From Ctena decussata (taxonomy: Eukaryota > Mollusca > Bivalvia > Lucinida > Lucinidae): a DNA stretch of 64,000 nt. The first letter of the stretch is position 1; each line of letters opens with the position of its first letter. The position numbers were made by a program, and so were the translations under genes. The DNA lies in the NCBI GenBank assembly GCA_963989385.1, contig OZ022500.1, positions 118,027,842 through 118,091,841 on the forward strand. The letters are read 5' to 3'. Of the stretch, positions 56,201 to 64,000 are shown piece after piece. The notes under the pieces were generated by a model. It had not been told where the DNA came from, searched no databases, and saw nothing but the letters and a program-made list of their open reading frames with translations.

Positions 56201-59200
56201 TTCGATATATCCTTAATTTCTATTGTAAGTCATTCGTCTTGGCAGTAGATATTTTTATTTTTTATCTTTTTTTGCTGTTTAAAGAAAACCTGAAACTGGG
56301 TTTTGCTACATTTCCAATCCTCTCTTGATGAAAATCTATAACATATATCTTCTACAGAAAAGTATTTACAAAACCATCTTTAAAAACTCTGAATGCCTAG
56401 TACTTTGATATCAAAACCTTGAAAACTGACCCCGTAGAATGCTGCAATAACCTCGAAAAACAGACAAAAATCTGAATTGTCACTGTCAGAGGTTATTGCA
56501 GAGATTTGTGCCTCCATTGTTGACATTTTTACGTCAGCGTTTCTCTTGTGACGTCCTACTATTGTTTTGCAACAGTTAAGTGCTCTTTACACGCGAGAAA
56601 CCTATCTAGTACTATGTATTTTGGCCCTGCCTATGTAGTGAGTCAACTAGTGGTTTCCGTCAGCTCTGGTTGTCATTTTTCTTTGCTGAAAAAAATGTGA
56701 GGCGCTTTTGCATTAGCTCCTCAGATTTTTTCGGCAAAAAAAGCAGTGTTTTGCGAAAAATAAGTTTATAAATGTAACGTCATGTTAACTAACGACGTCG
56801 TTTGTTTTGAACTGGGCCTTTATCCTTGAGCAAGAAGCTTTGGTTAGATGGTCCGATATATTGTTTATTTTCAAAGTAATTATTGGGAAAAAGCAGTCTA
56901 CTCAATACCAGTTATAAACTTGGCTTATTTTGACAAAAGCTGCCAATACAAGCCAACTCGGCCACTACAGGCGAAACTCGGCCTATACAACTCGGCAAAT
57001 ATCAATGACATCAAACTTGGCCAATATCGTTGACGTTACTAAATAAGATTGTCGTTTATCAAGTATTTTTTATTGGGCCAGTTACGAGTCCTCAGACTGC
57101 TGTATTGGACCTAGGCCTTTGGCCTCCGGCCAATACAGCAGACCTCGGACCTATAACTGGGCCAACACAAAAGTACTTGACTAATAACATTATAGCAATC
57201 CATTATAGTAAACAATTAAATGTTGAAAAAAGCTCTCTTTCCATGGCACCTCTACTCATGGCATGATCATATATTTGTTTTCAGGTGACGATTTAACAGA
57301 TGAAGAAATAGAAGATATGATAACAGAAACAGATACGGATGGTAGCGGTACCGTAGATTACGAAGGTAAGCATGCTCCGCAAATAAATTCTTTGCGCAGT
57401 TTATACTGAACATGTACAGCACGAACGGATCAAAATCCGATGTAATAGCGTAAATGGGTACACCATCAGGGATGTTTTTCGCCTTGTTTACAGCGGGAAC
57501 AAATCTTTTGACTTCCCGTTTTCTTCGCTGGGCAACGTAGCTCTTCCAAAATGGGATGGGCTCTTAAAGGAAAGGAATGGTTATATAGAGGATCTTACAC
57601 TAGTGCTCATGTATTATTGAATTTATTAAACGAGTCGGGGAAAAAGATAAGATACGAGGCTATTATCGGTTTTCTCCAACGAGTTTAATAAATTCAATAA
57701 TAAAGGAGCACGAATGCAAGATTCTATTTATCATGTGACACTAAAATCGCATTTTATTAGCAAAGTCTGCACTAAAACGTCACGATTTCGCCATTAGAAA
57801 ACGCGACGTTTTCATGAACGTAAACGCATACGTTACGACGTAGTTTGCATATTTAATCCACTAGTTGATTATCGTTTTTAATGCATGGCTTTATTATATA
57901 CCTATCAATGATACACCCTTTGAACTGCCTGTTTCCTGGCCATCTGATACGGAGAGCCGTATCAAACTGACGTTTTCTGAATCCGTATCACTATCCCTTA
58001 AAACGAGGCTATTTCTGAGTTCCGGTGAATTTATTACACTCTCAGATGCGACGTCATATGATAAAAGTTCTTTCCTTTAAGAGCTGATCCCAACTGAGAA
58101 GTGAGGGAAAACTGAAATTAGAAAAGTTGCTTCCCCTGAAAGTGTAACCATTCACCTTAACTGAGTTATGCAACGTTGAATCCGAACTCTAAATGCAGGT
58201 ACACAGGTACATGTAGAGTGGCATATAAAATGCAGCATGGGTAACAACTGCATAAACGCATGTGATTACCCAAGTAGATAAATGGCAAAGTAATATAATT
58301 ATATTGTCCCATAATCGTAAAGGAGAAAATTAATTTCAGACTGGTATACTAAAGGATAAGAAAACAGATTTCAGCCTGCCTCGAAATATATAAAAATACG
58401 AAGACAAAAAAACAAAACATCAACAGTGATCGAAGCACGTTGTTAGTGGGCAGCATTAATTTTCCAGAAAAAAACTATAAACTGTATTCTTTTCAGCAGA
58501 GGAATGAGTAATACATTCAGTGCTTTACTATTATGTGAGCCACGACACGACAAAACCAGCAAAGTGGCATGTGCGCCCAGCGAAGACTCACACCAGCCTT
58601 GGCATCCGCCCAGTCTGATCAGAGTCTTTTTTTTGCACTTAAAGTCTAAGCTACCTTCATGCGGACATCGAAGACTCAGATCAGACTATGCGGACGCCCA
58701 GGCTGATCTTAGTCTGCGCTGGGCGCACAACCACTTCGTTGGTTTTCTCGTGACGAGATCATGTCTGCTTTGGTGTCTGTGAGATATTTTTAAGTGTGGC
58801 TAGATGTACCATGCTATAACGAGTGTGGCAGTCGACATCAGGGGCATAATATCATAAATTGTAATTCCAATTCCAATTCCATAATGGTTGCATTAACAAG
58901 TAACATATCAAGCAAACTTGAACCACTTTGAATTCTGTATAGCAAATCGCGATTTTACATAGCCTTTATACAAGACCATGAGTTTTGTTTCAAATTATAC
59001 TCTAAGTAAATAATGTCAAAGTGGACATGTATGTTTCAAATGACACTAACAGTTTTAGAGATATAATCATATTCTGAGCCTCAGACAATATGAGACTACA
59101 ATATTCGCTGGATTCAGTAACTTCCACAGTTCATATGTGTTCGTTCTCCCTTTTGTTTTATTTCAGCTCTTTAGAATTGAAGTTGGTTAGATGGTTTTAA

Positions 59201-60370
59201 ATATTTAACTGTCAAAAAAGACACTGACAAGATAAAGACTAAAATTTCGATCAACAGTGTCTCTTAAAAAAAGGCTTGGCGGATGAGCCACAATTTTTTA
59301 TTTTAAATAAGTATCTGAAAACAAATCAGGCTTTTTTTCTGACAGATGTGGTGCAGTTCCAAGAATTGCTAGCTTAGCAGCTGATAACATGTTTTATACT
59401 TTTTTTTTCTGATTTAAGTTTAAGTGTCACCTTCCCATTGAAGGCATGGCGATATACTTAGCCATAGACGGTTACACTGCGCGAGCACAGTTCCTCTTTT
59501 CCGTTTTTAAAGTCAATCTTGACATTCAGCCGAGTTTTTCTGAATATTCATGACTGATTGTTAAAGTGGCCGGTTGCCAGTCCGTTGGCCTTTACTTTTA
59601 TCCAAATGGAAATCATATGGATGACAATAAGGATACAAGAACCTGTCTTCATATATGCTTACGGGCGCTGTCAAATTACATGTACATGTAGTCAAGTCGG
59701 CAAGATTGCTATAAGCCTTTAATATTATGAGAAATCGCCAGCTGTTTTAGAATATAAAGCACAAGTCGATTTGTTGTTATATGCAACCATTTCTTTAATT
59801 TGTGGTGATGAGTGCCAGCTAGTCCAGAAATAAAATTGATGGATGCTGAAATAGTGAGCACCTTTTCTTTTATATTTTGCAGAATTCAAAAGCTTGATGT
59901 CATCAGAATGAGAAATGCGTCGCAGCGATCCAGGGCTCAGTTTTGCTACATTCTCAATCAAACTTGTCATGTACAATTTGCCAGGTTTCAGAAATCATGT
60001 TGAGACTTATATCGTTATGTCAGTGAAGCGAATATGGTGAAAGTTTCCCATCCCTTCATTATTAATAAATGAATTTGAATATGTTTACCTGATGGCTTTA
60101 AATGTGTAAAATATTGTCTAAAAGCAGTTTATTTGCTCGTCCTCCCTGTTTCTTTATTGACATGCGCACTCACTAACTGCTTGATTCTGCTCCAATCAGA
60201 CGTTCGCATTTGCACTTGTTTTGCAGCGTTTATTTTTAGCACACTCACTCCGCACTTAAGCGCATTGCGAAATGTAATTGGCTAAAATGTATTCGTCTAA
60301 TTGTGCTGTACCATACTCTAACTAATATGTTCTGTTATTTACAGAGTTTTGTAAGTTGATGATGGGATGA
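47297..60370 (+). CDS. Troponin C-like EF-hand protein, 6 coding exons, complete
   Basis: Joined exons 47297-47299, 47581-47614, 53829-53972, 55411-55572, 57285-57365 and 60345-60370 give 149 residues ending in a stop at 60368-60370. All introns are GT-AG; intron 1 follows the start ATG and introns 2-5 are phase 1. Four EF-hand loops lie at residues 22-33, 58-69, 95-106 and 131-142. Loop I has Lys24 where an acidic ligand is expected. Loop II ends in Cys69 instead of Glu. Loop III has Lys99 and ends in Asp106. Loop IV (D131, D133, S135, D139, E142) is canonical. Length equals calmodulin, but only site IV looks able to bind calcium. This is the known pattern of molluscan (scallop) troponin C, the thin-filament calcium sensor that works with troponin I and T. 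A diverged calmodulin-like protein is the alternative. The EF-hand call is near certain; the troponin C call is an inference from the loop pattern. Confidence 0.85.
47581..47614 (+). CDS. Coding exon 2 of the troponin C-like gene
   Basis: The exon encodes residues 2-12 (SEFKVTEKQFN) plus the first base of Asp13, which is the N-terminal helix before EF-hand I. It is bounded by a CAG acceptor and a GTAAGT donor. The downstream intron 2 is about 6.2 kb and rich in repeats. Confidence 0.8.
47615..49024 (+). other. Intron 2, proximal part; nothing recognised
   Basis: AT-rich intron DNA of the troponin C-like gene without shared repeats. Frames at 48420-48754 have no domains. Confidence 0.35.
49025..49528. 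repeat. AAGGTCA-rich minisatellite, left part (intron 2)
   Basis: Diverged units of about 120-150 bp are marked by AACTTCACAAATGGTAAAGC near 49070, 49214 and 49335 and contain AAGGTCA words (nuclear-receptor half-site-like). The array continues past the inserted element at 50434-50760. Confidence 0.65.
49529..50433. mobile_element. 905-bp TA-flanked, ACGG-rich element (intron 2)
   Basis: The ends AGCCCCAGTCACACATTCAC and the inverse (GTGAATGTGTGACTGGGGCT) continue as CGGTT-rich inverted repeats, with TA on each side (49527-49528, 50434-50435). The interior is filled with CTACGGT and CACGGT words except for an AT-rich middle. No transposase was seen. It splits the AAGGTCA minisatellite. Confidence 0.8.
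50434..50760. repeat. AAGGTCA-rich minisatellite, right part (intron 2)
   Basis: Units with GTATGTCGCGCCCAAGATAA and CAAGGTCA words continue the array interrupted at 49528. Confidence 0.6.
50885..51475. repeat. GGAAAGAATTTGCTCC family, copies in intron 2
   Basis: GGAGCAAATTCTTTCATTTA, TTCCTTTAAGATTTGATCCC and GAGTTGCTTCCCCTGAAAGT blocks follow TACACCTCCCTGTATGTC. Several diverged copies appear fused or nested. Confidence 0.6.
51631..51996. mobile_element. Hairpin element H3, copy B (intron 2)
   Basis: AGGATCTTACAC to GCGACGTCATATGATAA. It contains the conserved hairpin (AAACGAGTTGGGGAAAAAGA and inverse) and GACGTCAACGCATAACGTTA. Confidence 0.85.
52380..52660. repeat. GGAAAGAATTTGCTCC family copy (intron 2)
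   Basis: AAAGGAAAGAATTTGCTCCT and the inverted CCAATTCTTTCCTTT form a short hairpin, followed by AGAGTTGCTTCCC and CAATGCACCATAA. Confidence 0.65.
52661..53828 (+). other. Intron 2, distal part; nothing recognised
   Basis: AT-rich intron DNA with a poly-T run at 53717-53730. It ends in the exon 3 acceptor. Confidence 0.35.
53829..53972 (+). CDS. Coding exon 3 of the troponin C-like gene (EF-hands I and most of II)
   Basis: The exon encodes residues 13-60 (48 codons counting both split ones in part). It holds degenerate loop I (D22 to E33, Lys at position 3) and the start of loop II (D58, E59, E60). The acceptor is ATTTTTAG and the donor is GTAATC. A repeat element begins about 10 bases past the donor. 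Confidence 0.88.
53980..54215. repeat. GGAAAGAATTTGCTCC family copy abutting the exon 3 donor
   Basis: The copy begins AAAGGTGCTTGGATGCACCT only about 10 bases past the exon 3 splice site. It contains CTTAAAGGAAAGAATTTGCT with the inverse AGCAAATTCTTTCTTTTCAG, and ends GTGTATCCATTCGCCTTAA. Confidence 0.7.
54362..54600. mobile_element. Long-hairpin foldback family, copy 6 (intron 3)
   Basis: GAGCCGCGACACGAGAAAAC to TTGTCCTGTCGCAGCTC, with the central GTAGCTAAAGGTCTAAGGTA hairpin. It lies within intron 3. Confidence 0.85.
54601..55410 (+). other. Intron 3, remainder; nothing recognised
   Basis: A 64-codon frame at 54987-55181 has no recognisable domain and lies inside the intron. Confidence 0.3.
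55411..55572 (+). CDS. Coding exon 4 of the troponin C-like gene (end of II, linker, EF-hand III)
   Basis: The exon encodes residues 62-114 with split codons at both ends. It finishes degenerate loop II (ending W67-D68-C69), then a charged central linker (KIREDEDEKEL, residues 77-87) and EF-hand III with loop D95-D106, which lacks the usual acidic position 5 and final Glu. The acceptor is TTTACAG and the donor is GTAAGC. Confidence 0.88.
56443..56506 (+). repeat. Short inverted repeat in intron 4
   Basis: CTGCAATAACCTC and its exact inverse GAGGTTATTGCAG are separated by about 38 bases. Confidence 0.6.
57059..57180. mobile_element. 122-bp foldback element (intron 4)
   Basis: TCAAGTATTTTTTATTGGGCC through CTGCTGTATTGGAC pairs with CCAATACAGCAG through CTGGGCCAACACAAAAGTACTTGA. 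The centre is GGCCTTTGGCC. Confidence 0.75.
57285..57365 (+). CDS. Coding exon 5 of the troponin C-like gene (EF-hand IV)
   Basis: The exon encodes residues 116-141 with split Gly115 and Glu142. It contains the canonical calcium loop DTDGSGTVDYEE, the only complete one in the protein. The codon of the last ligand, Glu142, is cut by intron 5 (G|AG). The acceptor is TTTTCAG and the donor is GTAAGC. Confidence 0.88.
57440..58165. repeat. GGAAAGAATTTGCTCC family copy split by H3 copy C (intron 5)
   Basis: The left part ends GCTCTTAAAGGAAAGGAATGG at 57580. The right part resumes AGTTCTTTCCTTTAAGAGCT at 58065 and runs to GTGTAACCATTCACCTTAA. Confidence 0.7.
57581..58064. mobile_element. Hairpin element H3, copy C (intron 5)
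   Basis: It matches copy B from AGAGGATCTTACAC to GCGACGTCATATGATAA, but has about 130 extra bases at 57890-58030 that contain the inverted pair GATACGGA and CCGTATC. Confidence 0.85.
58537..58757. mobile_element. Long-hairpin foldback family, copy 7 (intron 5)
   Basis: GAGCCACGACACGACAAAAC to GTTGGTTTTCTCGTGACGAG. The right terminus is degraded and the central hairpin is shortened (TTGCACTTAAAGTCTAAGC). Confidence 0.82.
58758..60344 (+). other. Intron 5, remainder; nothing recognised
   Basis: AT-rich intron DNA with short frames only, ending in the exon 6 acceptor. Confidence 0.35.
60345..60370 (+). CDS. Coding exon 6 of the troponin C-like gene (C-terminal FCKLMMG)
   Basis: The terminal exon completes Glu142 and adds FCKLMMG and a TGA stop. 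It follows the acceptor ATTTACAG. The 3' UTR continues to the right; the first clear AATAAA on this strand is at 61639-61644, which would make a UTR of about 1.3 kb. A hairpin lies in the proximal UTR at 60400-60489. Confidence 0.85.
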
Positions 60371-61423
60371 ACAGTGCCGTTTTTATCATCTGCCTCTCTT
60401 AGAGTTTCTAATGATTATATTCTGTTGACAAGAACATGGAGTCATTCGAGAGGCTTTGTGTCACATGATTTCCGTGATTAGAAACTCTAGATATTTTTAA
60501 TTCGGTGTGATGACTATGCATTTTCTTTTTATCCAAGCACTATGCATTCGGATGCCTCATGATTTTAGCTCTACTTTTGGAAAGAATATACAGTAACGTG
60601 TCTGTTTATTAAGTTGTTTCGGACAACCATTATGCATATTCAGTTCATTAGAAAAGTTATTGTTTATACTAGTTATTTAGCTTTCCATATGGTAGAGTTT
60701 GTAGGTGTAAAGCATGCTTATTGCTTGGTAAATTTAGGTTCCATCAAATTTCCGTTTGAATGGTGCACGTTCATTGAATCAGTGGGTTTTACCCGTTGCA
60801 TATGTCTGCTGCTAGATGGCAAAGGGACTTCAACTTGGTGGAATCTATCAATGGGTTATGCCTTGAATGTCATTTTCATTTTATTTTACCGTATTCGCCC
60901 TAATAGTTCTCTCTACCCTGATTATCGCCCAATTAGTATTGCATATTGAAGTTGTTTCACCGCGGTATTCAAACTGTTAATAGAATGTTTTGAGCGTTTA
61001 AAAATGCAACTGTAAATTGATATCTGACACAGGCAGAAATAAGCTTTAAAAATCTGACTAGTAGAGTAAGGCCAGCTGTCATTTAGAGCGAATACGGTGT
61101 ACATGTATTTATTCGTTTCAGATATTTTCTTTTTACTTGTTTTGTTGGAGCACGAATGTTATGATATAATATATATATATTCACTGTCAGACAGCTATAA
61201 CTCTAAATGATGAGGGTTTCTTGAACAAGTATTCTTTACCTTTCAGATACTCAATTTGGAGAATATTCAAAAGCAACAATTATGTAGATTTTTTTGTAAA
61301 ACTTCTGGCGAAATTTTAACTTTTCAAAATTTAGAAATGACAAGAAATGACACAATGTTCTTAACATTTTGGGATCTCCAGTATATTCCTTTTTAACTGT
61401 CAACAAAGTACAATGTAGCTGTG
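60371..61423 (+). other. Probable 3' UTR of the troponin C-like gene
   Basis: An inverted pair (TTAGAGTTTCTAAT near 60400 and ATTAGAAACTCTA near 60478) forms a stem with about a 65-base loop in the likely UTR. A 111-codon frame at 60614-60949 has no recognisable domain. Confidence 0.4.
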
Positions 61424-61518
61424 GTGGGCACTCAAAGTTGAAACAGCATAAACCAACGTTGATTCCAGGTCATGATGTTGAGTCAATGTAGATTCAATGT
61501 TGTTGCTACACTGGGTGC
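61424..61518. mobile_element. CAACGTTGA-type small palindromic element, copy 4
   Basis: Bounded by GTGGGCACTCAAAGTTG and TTGTTGCTACACTGGGTG. The interior has CCAACGTTGATTCCAGGTCA and GTCAATGTAGATTCAATG. Confidence 0.65.
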
Positions 61519-61638
61519 ATGCTGTATTAATCTTTTCCGAAAGTTTCCAGCACATCGATAGAAAACTCATCAAAAAAAAATTAGCATGAGTTGTCTTTAT
61601 TTTATACTAACCACTGCACTTTTTACTTTTATTACTAC

Positions 61639-61644
61639 AATAAA
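61639..61644 (+). terminator. Candidate polyadenylation signal for the troponin C-like gene
   Basis: This is an AATAAA hexamer about 1.27 kb past the stop codon, within AT-rich DNA. It is the first canonical hexamer seen after the stop; whether it is used is unknown. Confidence 0.35.
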
Positions 61645-61829
61645 ACCACGTGAGAAAATTGAACTGGGGTATATGTAAACTGCACAAGCTCAGACACCCC
61701 TGAACACATACGCAGTGGGGTTCAAGAGTATTATCAATTCTTTTACCAAAAAGTTAATTATGCACGCACTTAACAGAGTGCGTATGCATAACCCGGCTTG
61801 TCTGGGCATGGCCATTTTACATTTGCATT

Positions 61830-62017
61830 AGGGTCGAGTCGGGTAATTTCGGACAGCGGGTAAATTCGGACATACCATTGCAAACAGTGAAAATTCAGAT
61901 GAGGAGTTTCCCTGTTTGCCTAGTTAATTTTGTTTTAATTCCCAACAACTGACATATAAAGGAAACAATGTCACTGTCCGAATTTACCCGCTGTCCGAAT
62001 TTACCTGACTTGACCCT
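61830..62017. mobile_element. 188-bp TA-flanked MITE (GGGTCGAGTCGGGTAA family)
   Basis: The ends GGGTCGAGTCGGGTAATTTC and the inverse of AATTTACCTGACTTGACCC continue through GGACAGCGGGTAAATTCGGACA as ~42-bp terminal repeats. The outermost TA on each side fits a Tc1/mariner-type duplication. A relative split by a LINE lies at 10451-11760. Confidence 0.8.
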
Positions 62018-62600
62018 AAAACAGGTTTTCTCAAGGCGTGGTTCATCCTTACTGATCTTGCACATTGCACATCTCAGAATCTGAATGCTCTTATATATTA
62101 TATGCACGAAATTTGTTTCTATAGCAACGCACTAAGAATAACCAGTTATTTCAAATCATCAACAACATATGCTGCACCGTGTCTTACGAAAATGGGGCTT
62201 ATCGCACGTGCGAATACCTTAGTTTCAGTTATGCAGACCGAGAGCAGTCCATTATGCTGCGATAAACAAAACCTCGTTAATTCAGCTACGAAGATTAGTT
62301 TCTGATTGTTTCTTGATCGTTCGCACATGCGATTCGTCCCGTTTCGTTTCGCCCACATCATGTAACCAAGATTTACCTCGTAGATAATTCCAGACCAAGC
62401 CTAGGTCTCACCTTGTTTATACTTTGCAATTAAAGATATTTTAGGAAAGCAGTTATTCTTCTTTAGGTGTACGGATACACATCCAAGACAGATCACTCTG
62501 CATTGAAAAGATTTGTTTTCTTTTTTCAAAGAGAAGCTACCCCAGTAGAATAGAAATATATTCTTGGCGCTTGAATACCTTCTCAAAATCTTGGCGTTTG
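62018..62600. other. Intergenic, nothing recognised
   Basis: CACGTGCGAAT near 62207 and TTCGCACATGCGA near 62321 are a loose inverted pair. No coding signal was seen. Confidence 0.3.
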
Positions 62601-62609
62601 AATATTTTT

Positions 62610-62755
62610 AAAAGGGAACTTCTCTGAAAGGAAATAGTTTGCTCCCACAAGGGAGCAAACTATTAGCTTTAAGAGTAGTCCCCTATTGAGAAGGGAGGCA
62701 AATATTTCTATGTCGTAGTGGTCTCCATTGGATGTGTATCTAATCACCTTAAATT
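62610..62755. repeat. GGAAAGAATTTGCTCC family copy
   Basis: AGGAAATAGTTTGCTCCCAC with the inverse GGGAGCAAACTATTAGCTTT forms a hairpin, then GAGAAGGGAGGCAAATAT and GTGTATCTAATCACCTTAAA. Confidence 0.65.
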
Positions 62756-62940
62756 GTTTTAGGAAAGTAATCATTCTTGCTAAATGCCTGTAAGACATTG
62801 CAATCATATTATCAAATACATTGAGTGATAGTTACCTGTTATGCGTATTCCAGTGATGGACTACATTTGTATGAAAATAAATTACGAGGTATGAAATCAA
62901 GTCTCAAATGTGTCGTTTTACTCTTATCCAAGGAAAATTT

Positions 62941-63179
62941 GAGCTGCGACACGAGAAAACCAACAAAGTGGCATGCGTGCCCAGCGAAAACTCAGACCGT
63001 CCTAGGCAACCGCCCAGTCTCATCGGAGTCTTCGCTGATCGCTTACAGGGTAGCTAAGGGTCTAAGCTACCTCCATGCGCACAACGAAGTCTCTAATCAG
63101 ACTGGGCGGATGCCCTGGCTGATCTGAGTCTTTACTGGGCGCACATGCCAGTTTGTTGGTTTTGTCACGTCGCGGCTCA
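62941..63179. mobile_element. Long-hairpin foldback family, copy 8
   Basis: GAGCTGCGACACGAGAAAAC to TTTTGTCACGTCGCGGCTC, flanked on both sides by ATTT, which fits a 4-bp target duplication. Confidence 0.88.
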
Positions 63180-63741
63180 TTTAGCCATGCCAGGTCTGTT
63201 TACATCTCCGAGGTTACTGTGAATATGATTATCATAAAATTATAAGTTTTGGGGCAGATAGGACTAAGCAAACATCGCAGATCCAGATCAGACTTTTCAT
63301 AAAGAAGCGGCATTTCTATTATCCAGCAAGTTTTATGAGACCAGCCTGAGGTATCTGTTATCCCGCAAAAATTATCAGACCAGTCTGAGGTATGTATTGT
63401 GTTATCCAGCAAGTTTTATGAAACCAGTCCGCTATTTCTACGGTCATGATCTCGTCGTGTGCTTTGTATAAATAGCCATCAGTTTTTGCAGCAAGAAAAG
63501 GTATGTATGTAACCAATTATAAGTTATTTCACTGTTTTAGGTATTCAAAAACCACAGACAGACTTCAAAGCCAAACAATTTCCTAAGAAAATGGAAAATA
63601 GGCTAAACGGTACAAAAACTGATCTACCAACAGTTCCTGCAATGCATTCTAGTTTTTTTTATATCCGTTTGTTTAAATTCGTGGGTAACGACCACAAGAT
63701 CGTTCTGAACTTATACACTCTATCTTTGACAGCAAACGGTG
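63180..63741. other. Intergenic or 3' UTR of the edge gene
   Basis: Three diverged copies of a ~55-bp motif (TTATCCAGCAAGTTTTATGA and AGACCAGTCTGAGGTAT) lie at about 63318-63432. No coding signal was seen. Confidence 0.4.
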
Positions 63742-63999
63742 TTAAACTACTTTAAATTCATATATCCCTTCAAGATAACATTGTTCATTCTTTGAGCAGT
63801 AGACAGCCATCTTTGCACCAGCTTTTAGACATTGTACGTTTCCTTCAAACAAGTCTCCCTTGCCTTTAAGTTTTGTATCTTCAACCATAACTATTTCTTG
63901 ACCGGGCGCGAGAACACGAAACCGCTGAACAGAATTAGCTGGTAAATCCCTTCTTACTGGCTCCAACAGCTGACAGTTTTCAACAATTGCTTTAGAGTA
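63742..63999 (-). CDS. C-terminal coding segment of an edge gene, possibly KY/hillarin-like
   Basis: Read leftward from the window edge, this open frame gives 85 residues and ends in TAA at 63742-63744. It has no Met near its start and is open to the edge, so it is a partial last exon. Visible landmarks are an N-terminal CQLLEP, a central LKGKGDLFEG, a Cys-containing KMAVYCSKNEQCY and the end EGIYEFKVV. This alternation of short strands resembles the C-terminal Ig-like repeats of kyphoscoliosis-peptidase (KY)/hillarin proteins, which have a transglutaminase-like core and act in muscle and cytoskeleton. That assignment rests on pattern memory. Codon use and amino-acid balance look like a real host gene rather than transposon debris. 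Confidence 0.5.
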   Translation of the reverse strand, partial: YSKAIVENCQLLEPVRRDLPANSVQRFRVLAPGQEIVMVEDTKLKGKGDLFEGNVQCLKAGAKMAVYCSKNEQCYLEGIYEFKVV

Positions 64000-64000
64000 G

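Noticed and set aside
60614..60949. 111-codon frame downstream of the troponin C stop
   Set aside because: It lies in the probable 3' UTR and has no domain; likely chance.

Overview
The window reads as nuclear DNA of a marine invertebrate, most likely a bivalve mollusc. It is AT-rich and gene-poor, has long phase-consistent introns, and is saturated with foldback elements, TA-flanked inverted-repeat transposons, LINE fragments, satellites and tRNA-derived SINE heads. Nothing suggests a bacterial, viral or organellar genome. Most open reading frames are short chance frames or transposon debris.

The one complete host gene is on the + strand at 47297-60370. Six coding exons give a 149-residue, four-EF-hand protein. 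Only the fourth calcium loop is canonical, which is the signature of molluscan muscle troponin C. Intron 1 follows the ATG and introns 2-5 are all phase 1. The introns hold nested transposons and minisatellites. At the right edge, 63742-63999 on the - strand is the C-terminal part of a second gene, possibly a kyphoscoliosis-peptidase/hillarin-like protein.

Layout. 0-9 kb: promoter-like patch, G-rich/CCGT tract, first foldback copy, a ~500-bp tandem array (2.95-4.9 kb), a 204-bp foldback with exact 5-bp target duplications, and a 330-bp direct duplication (7.0-7.7 kb). 9-20 kb: foldback and hairpin elements, a LINE 3' end nested in a TA-flanked MITE, a 1.06-kb CACTG-ended element, a palindromic Tc1-like transposon (15.3-16.85 kb), the CAACGTTGA family and a decayed LINE reverse transcriptase (18.8-20.3 kb). 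20.7-23.8 kb: AT-rich satellite-like DNA split by a 1.9-kb TA-flanked element. 24-33 kb: small foldbacks, a ~150-bp tandem array, SINE heads and CACTG elements. 33.7-40.1 kb: a ~190-bp satellite with octamer motifs, an LTR with five perfect heat-shock elements upstream of a TATA box, a GATATC-rich tract, and a minisatellite with higher-order structure that switches orientation. 40-47 kb: GGGACGAAACGTCC repeats, a SINE, a hairpin element and rearranged LINE pieces. 47-64 kb: the troponin C-like gene, then a foldback copy and the edge gene.

At least eight copies (one a half copy) of one ~235-bp long-hairpin family, ending GAGCCGCGACACGAGAAAAC, are spread across the window. Because there is essentially one complete gene, the main biological content is the troponin C gene and the dense, nested mobile-element landscape, including a candidate heat-inducible LTR promoter.
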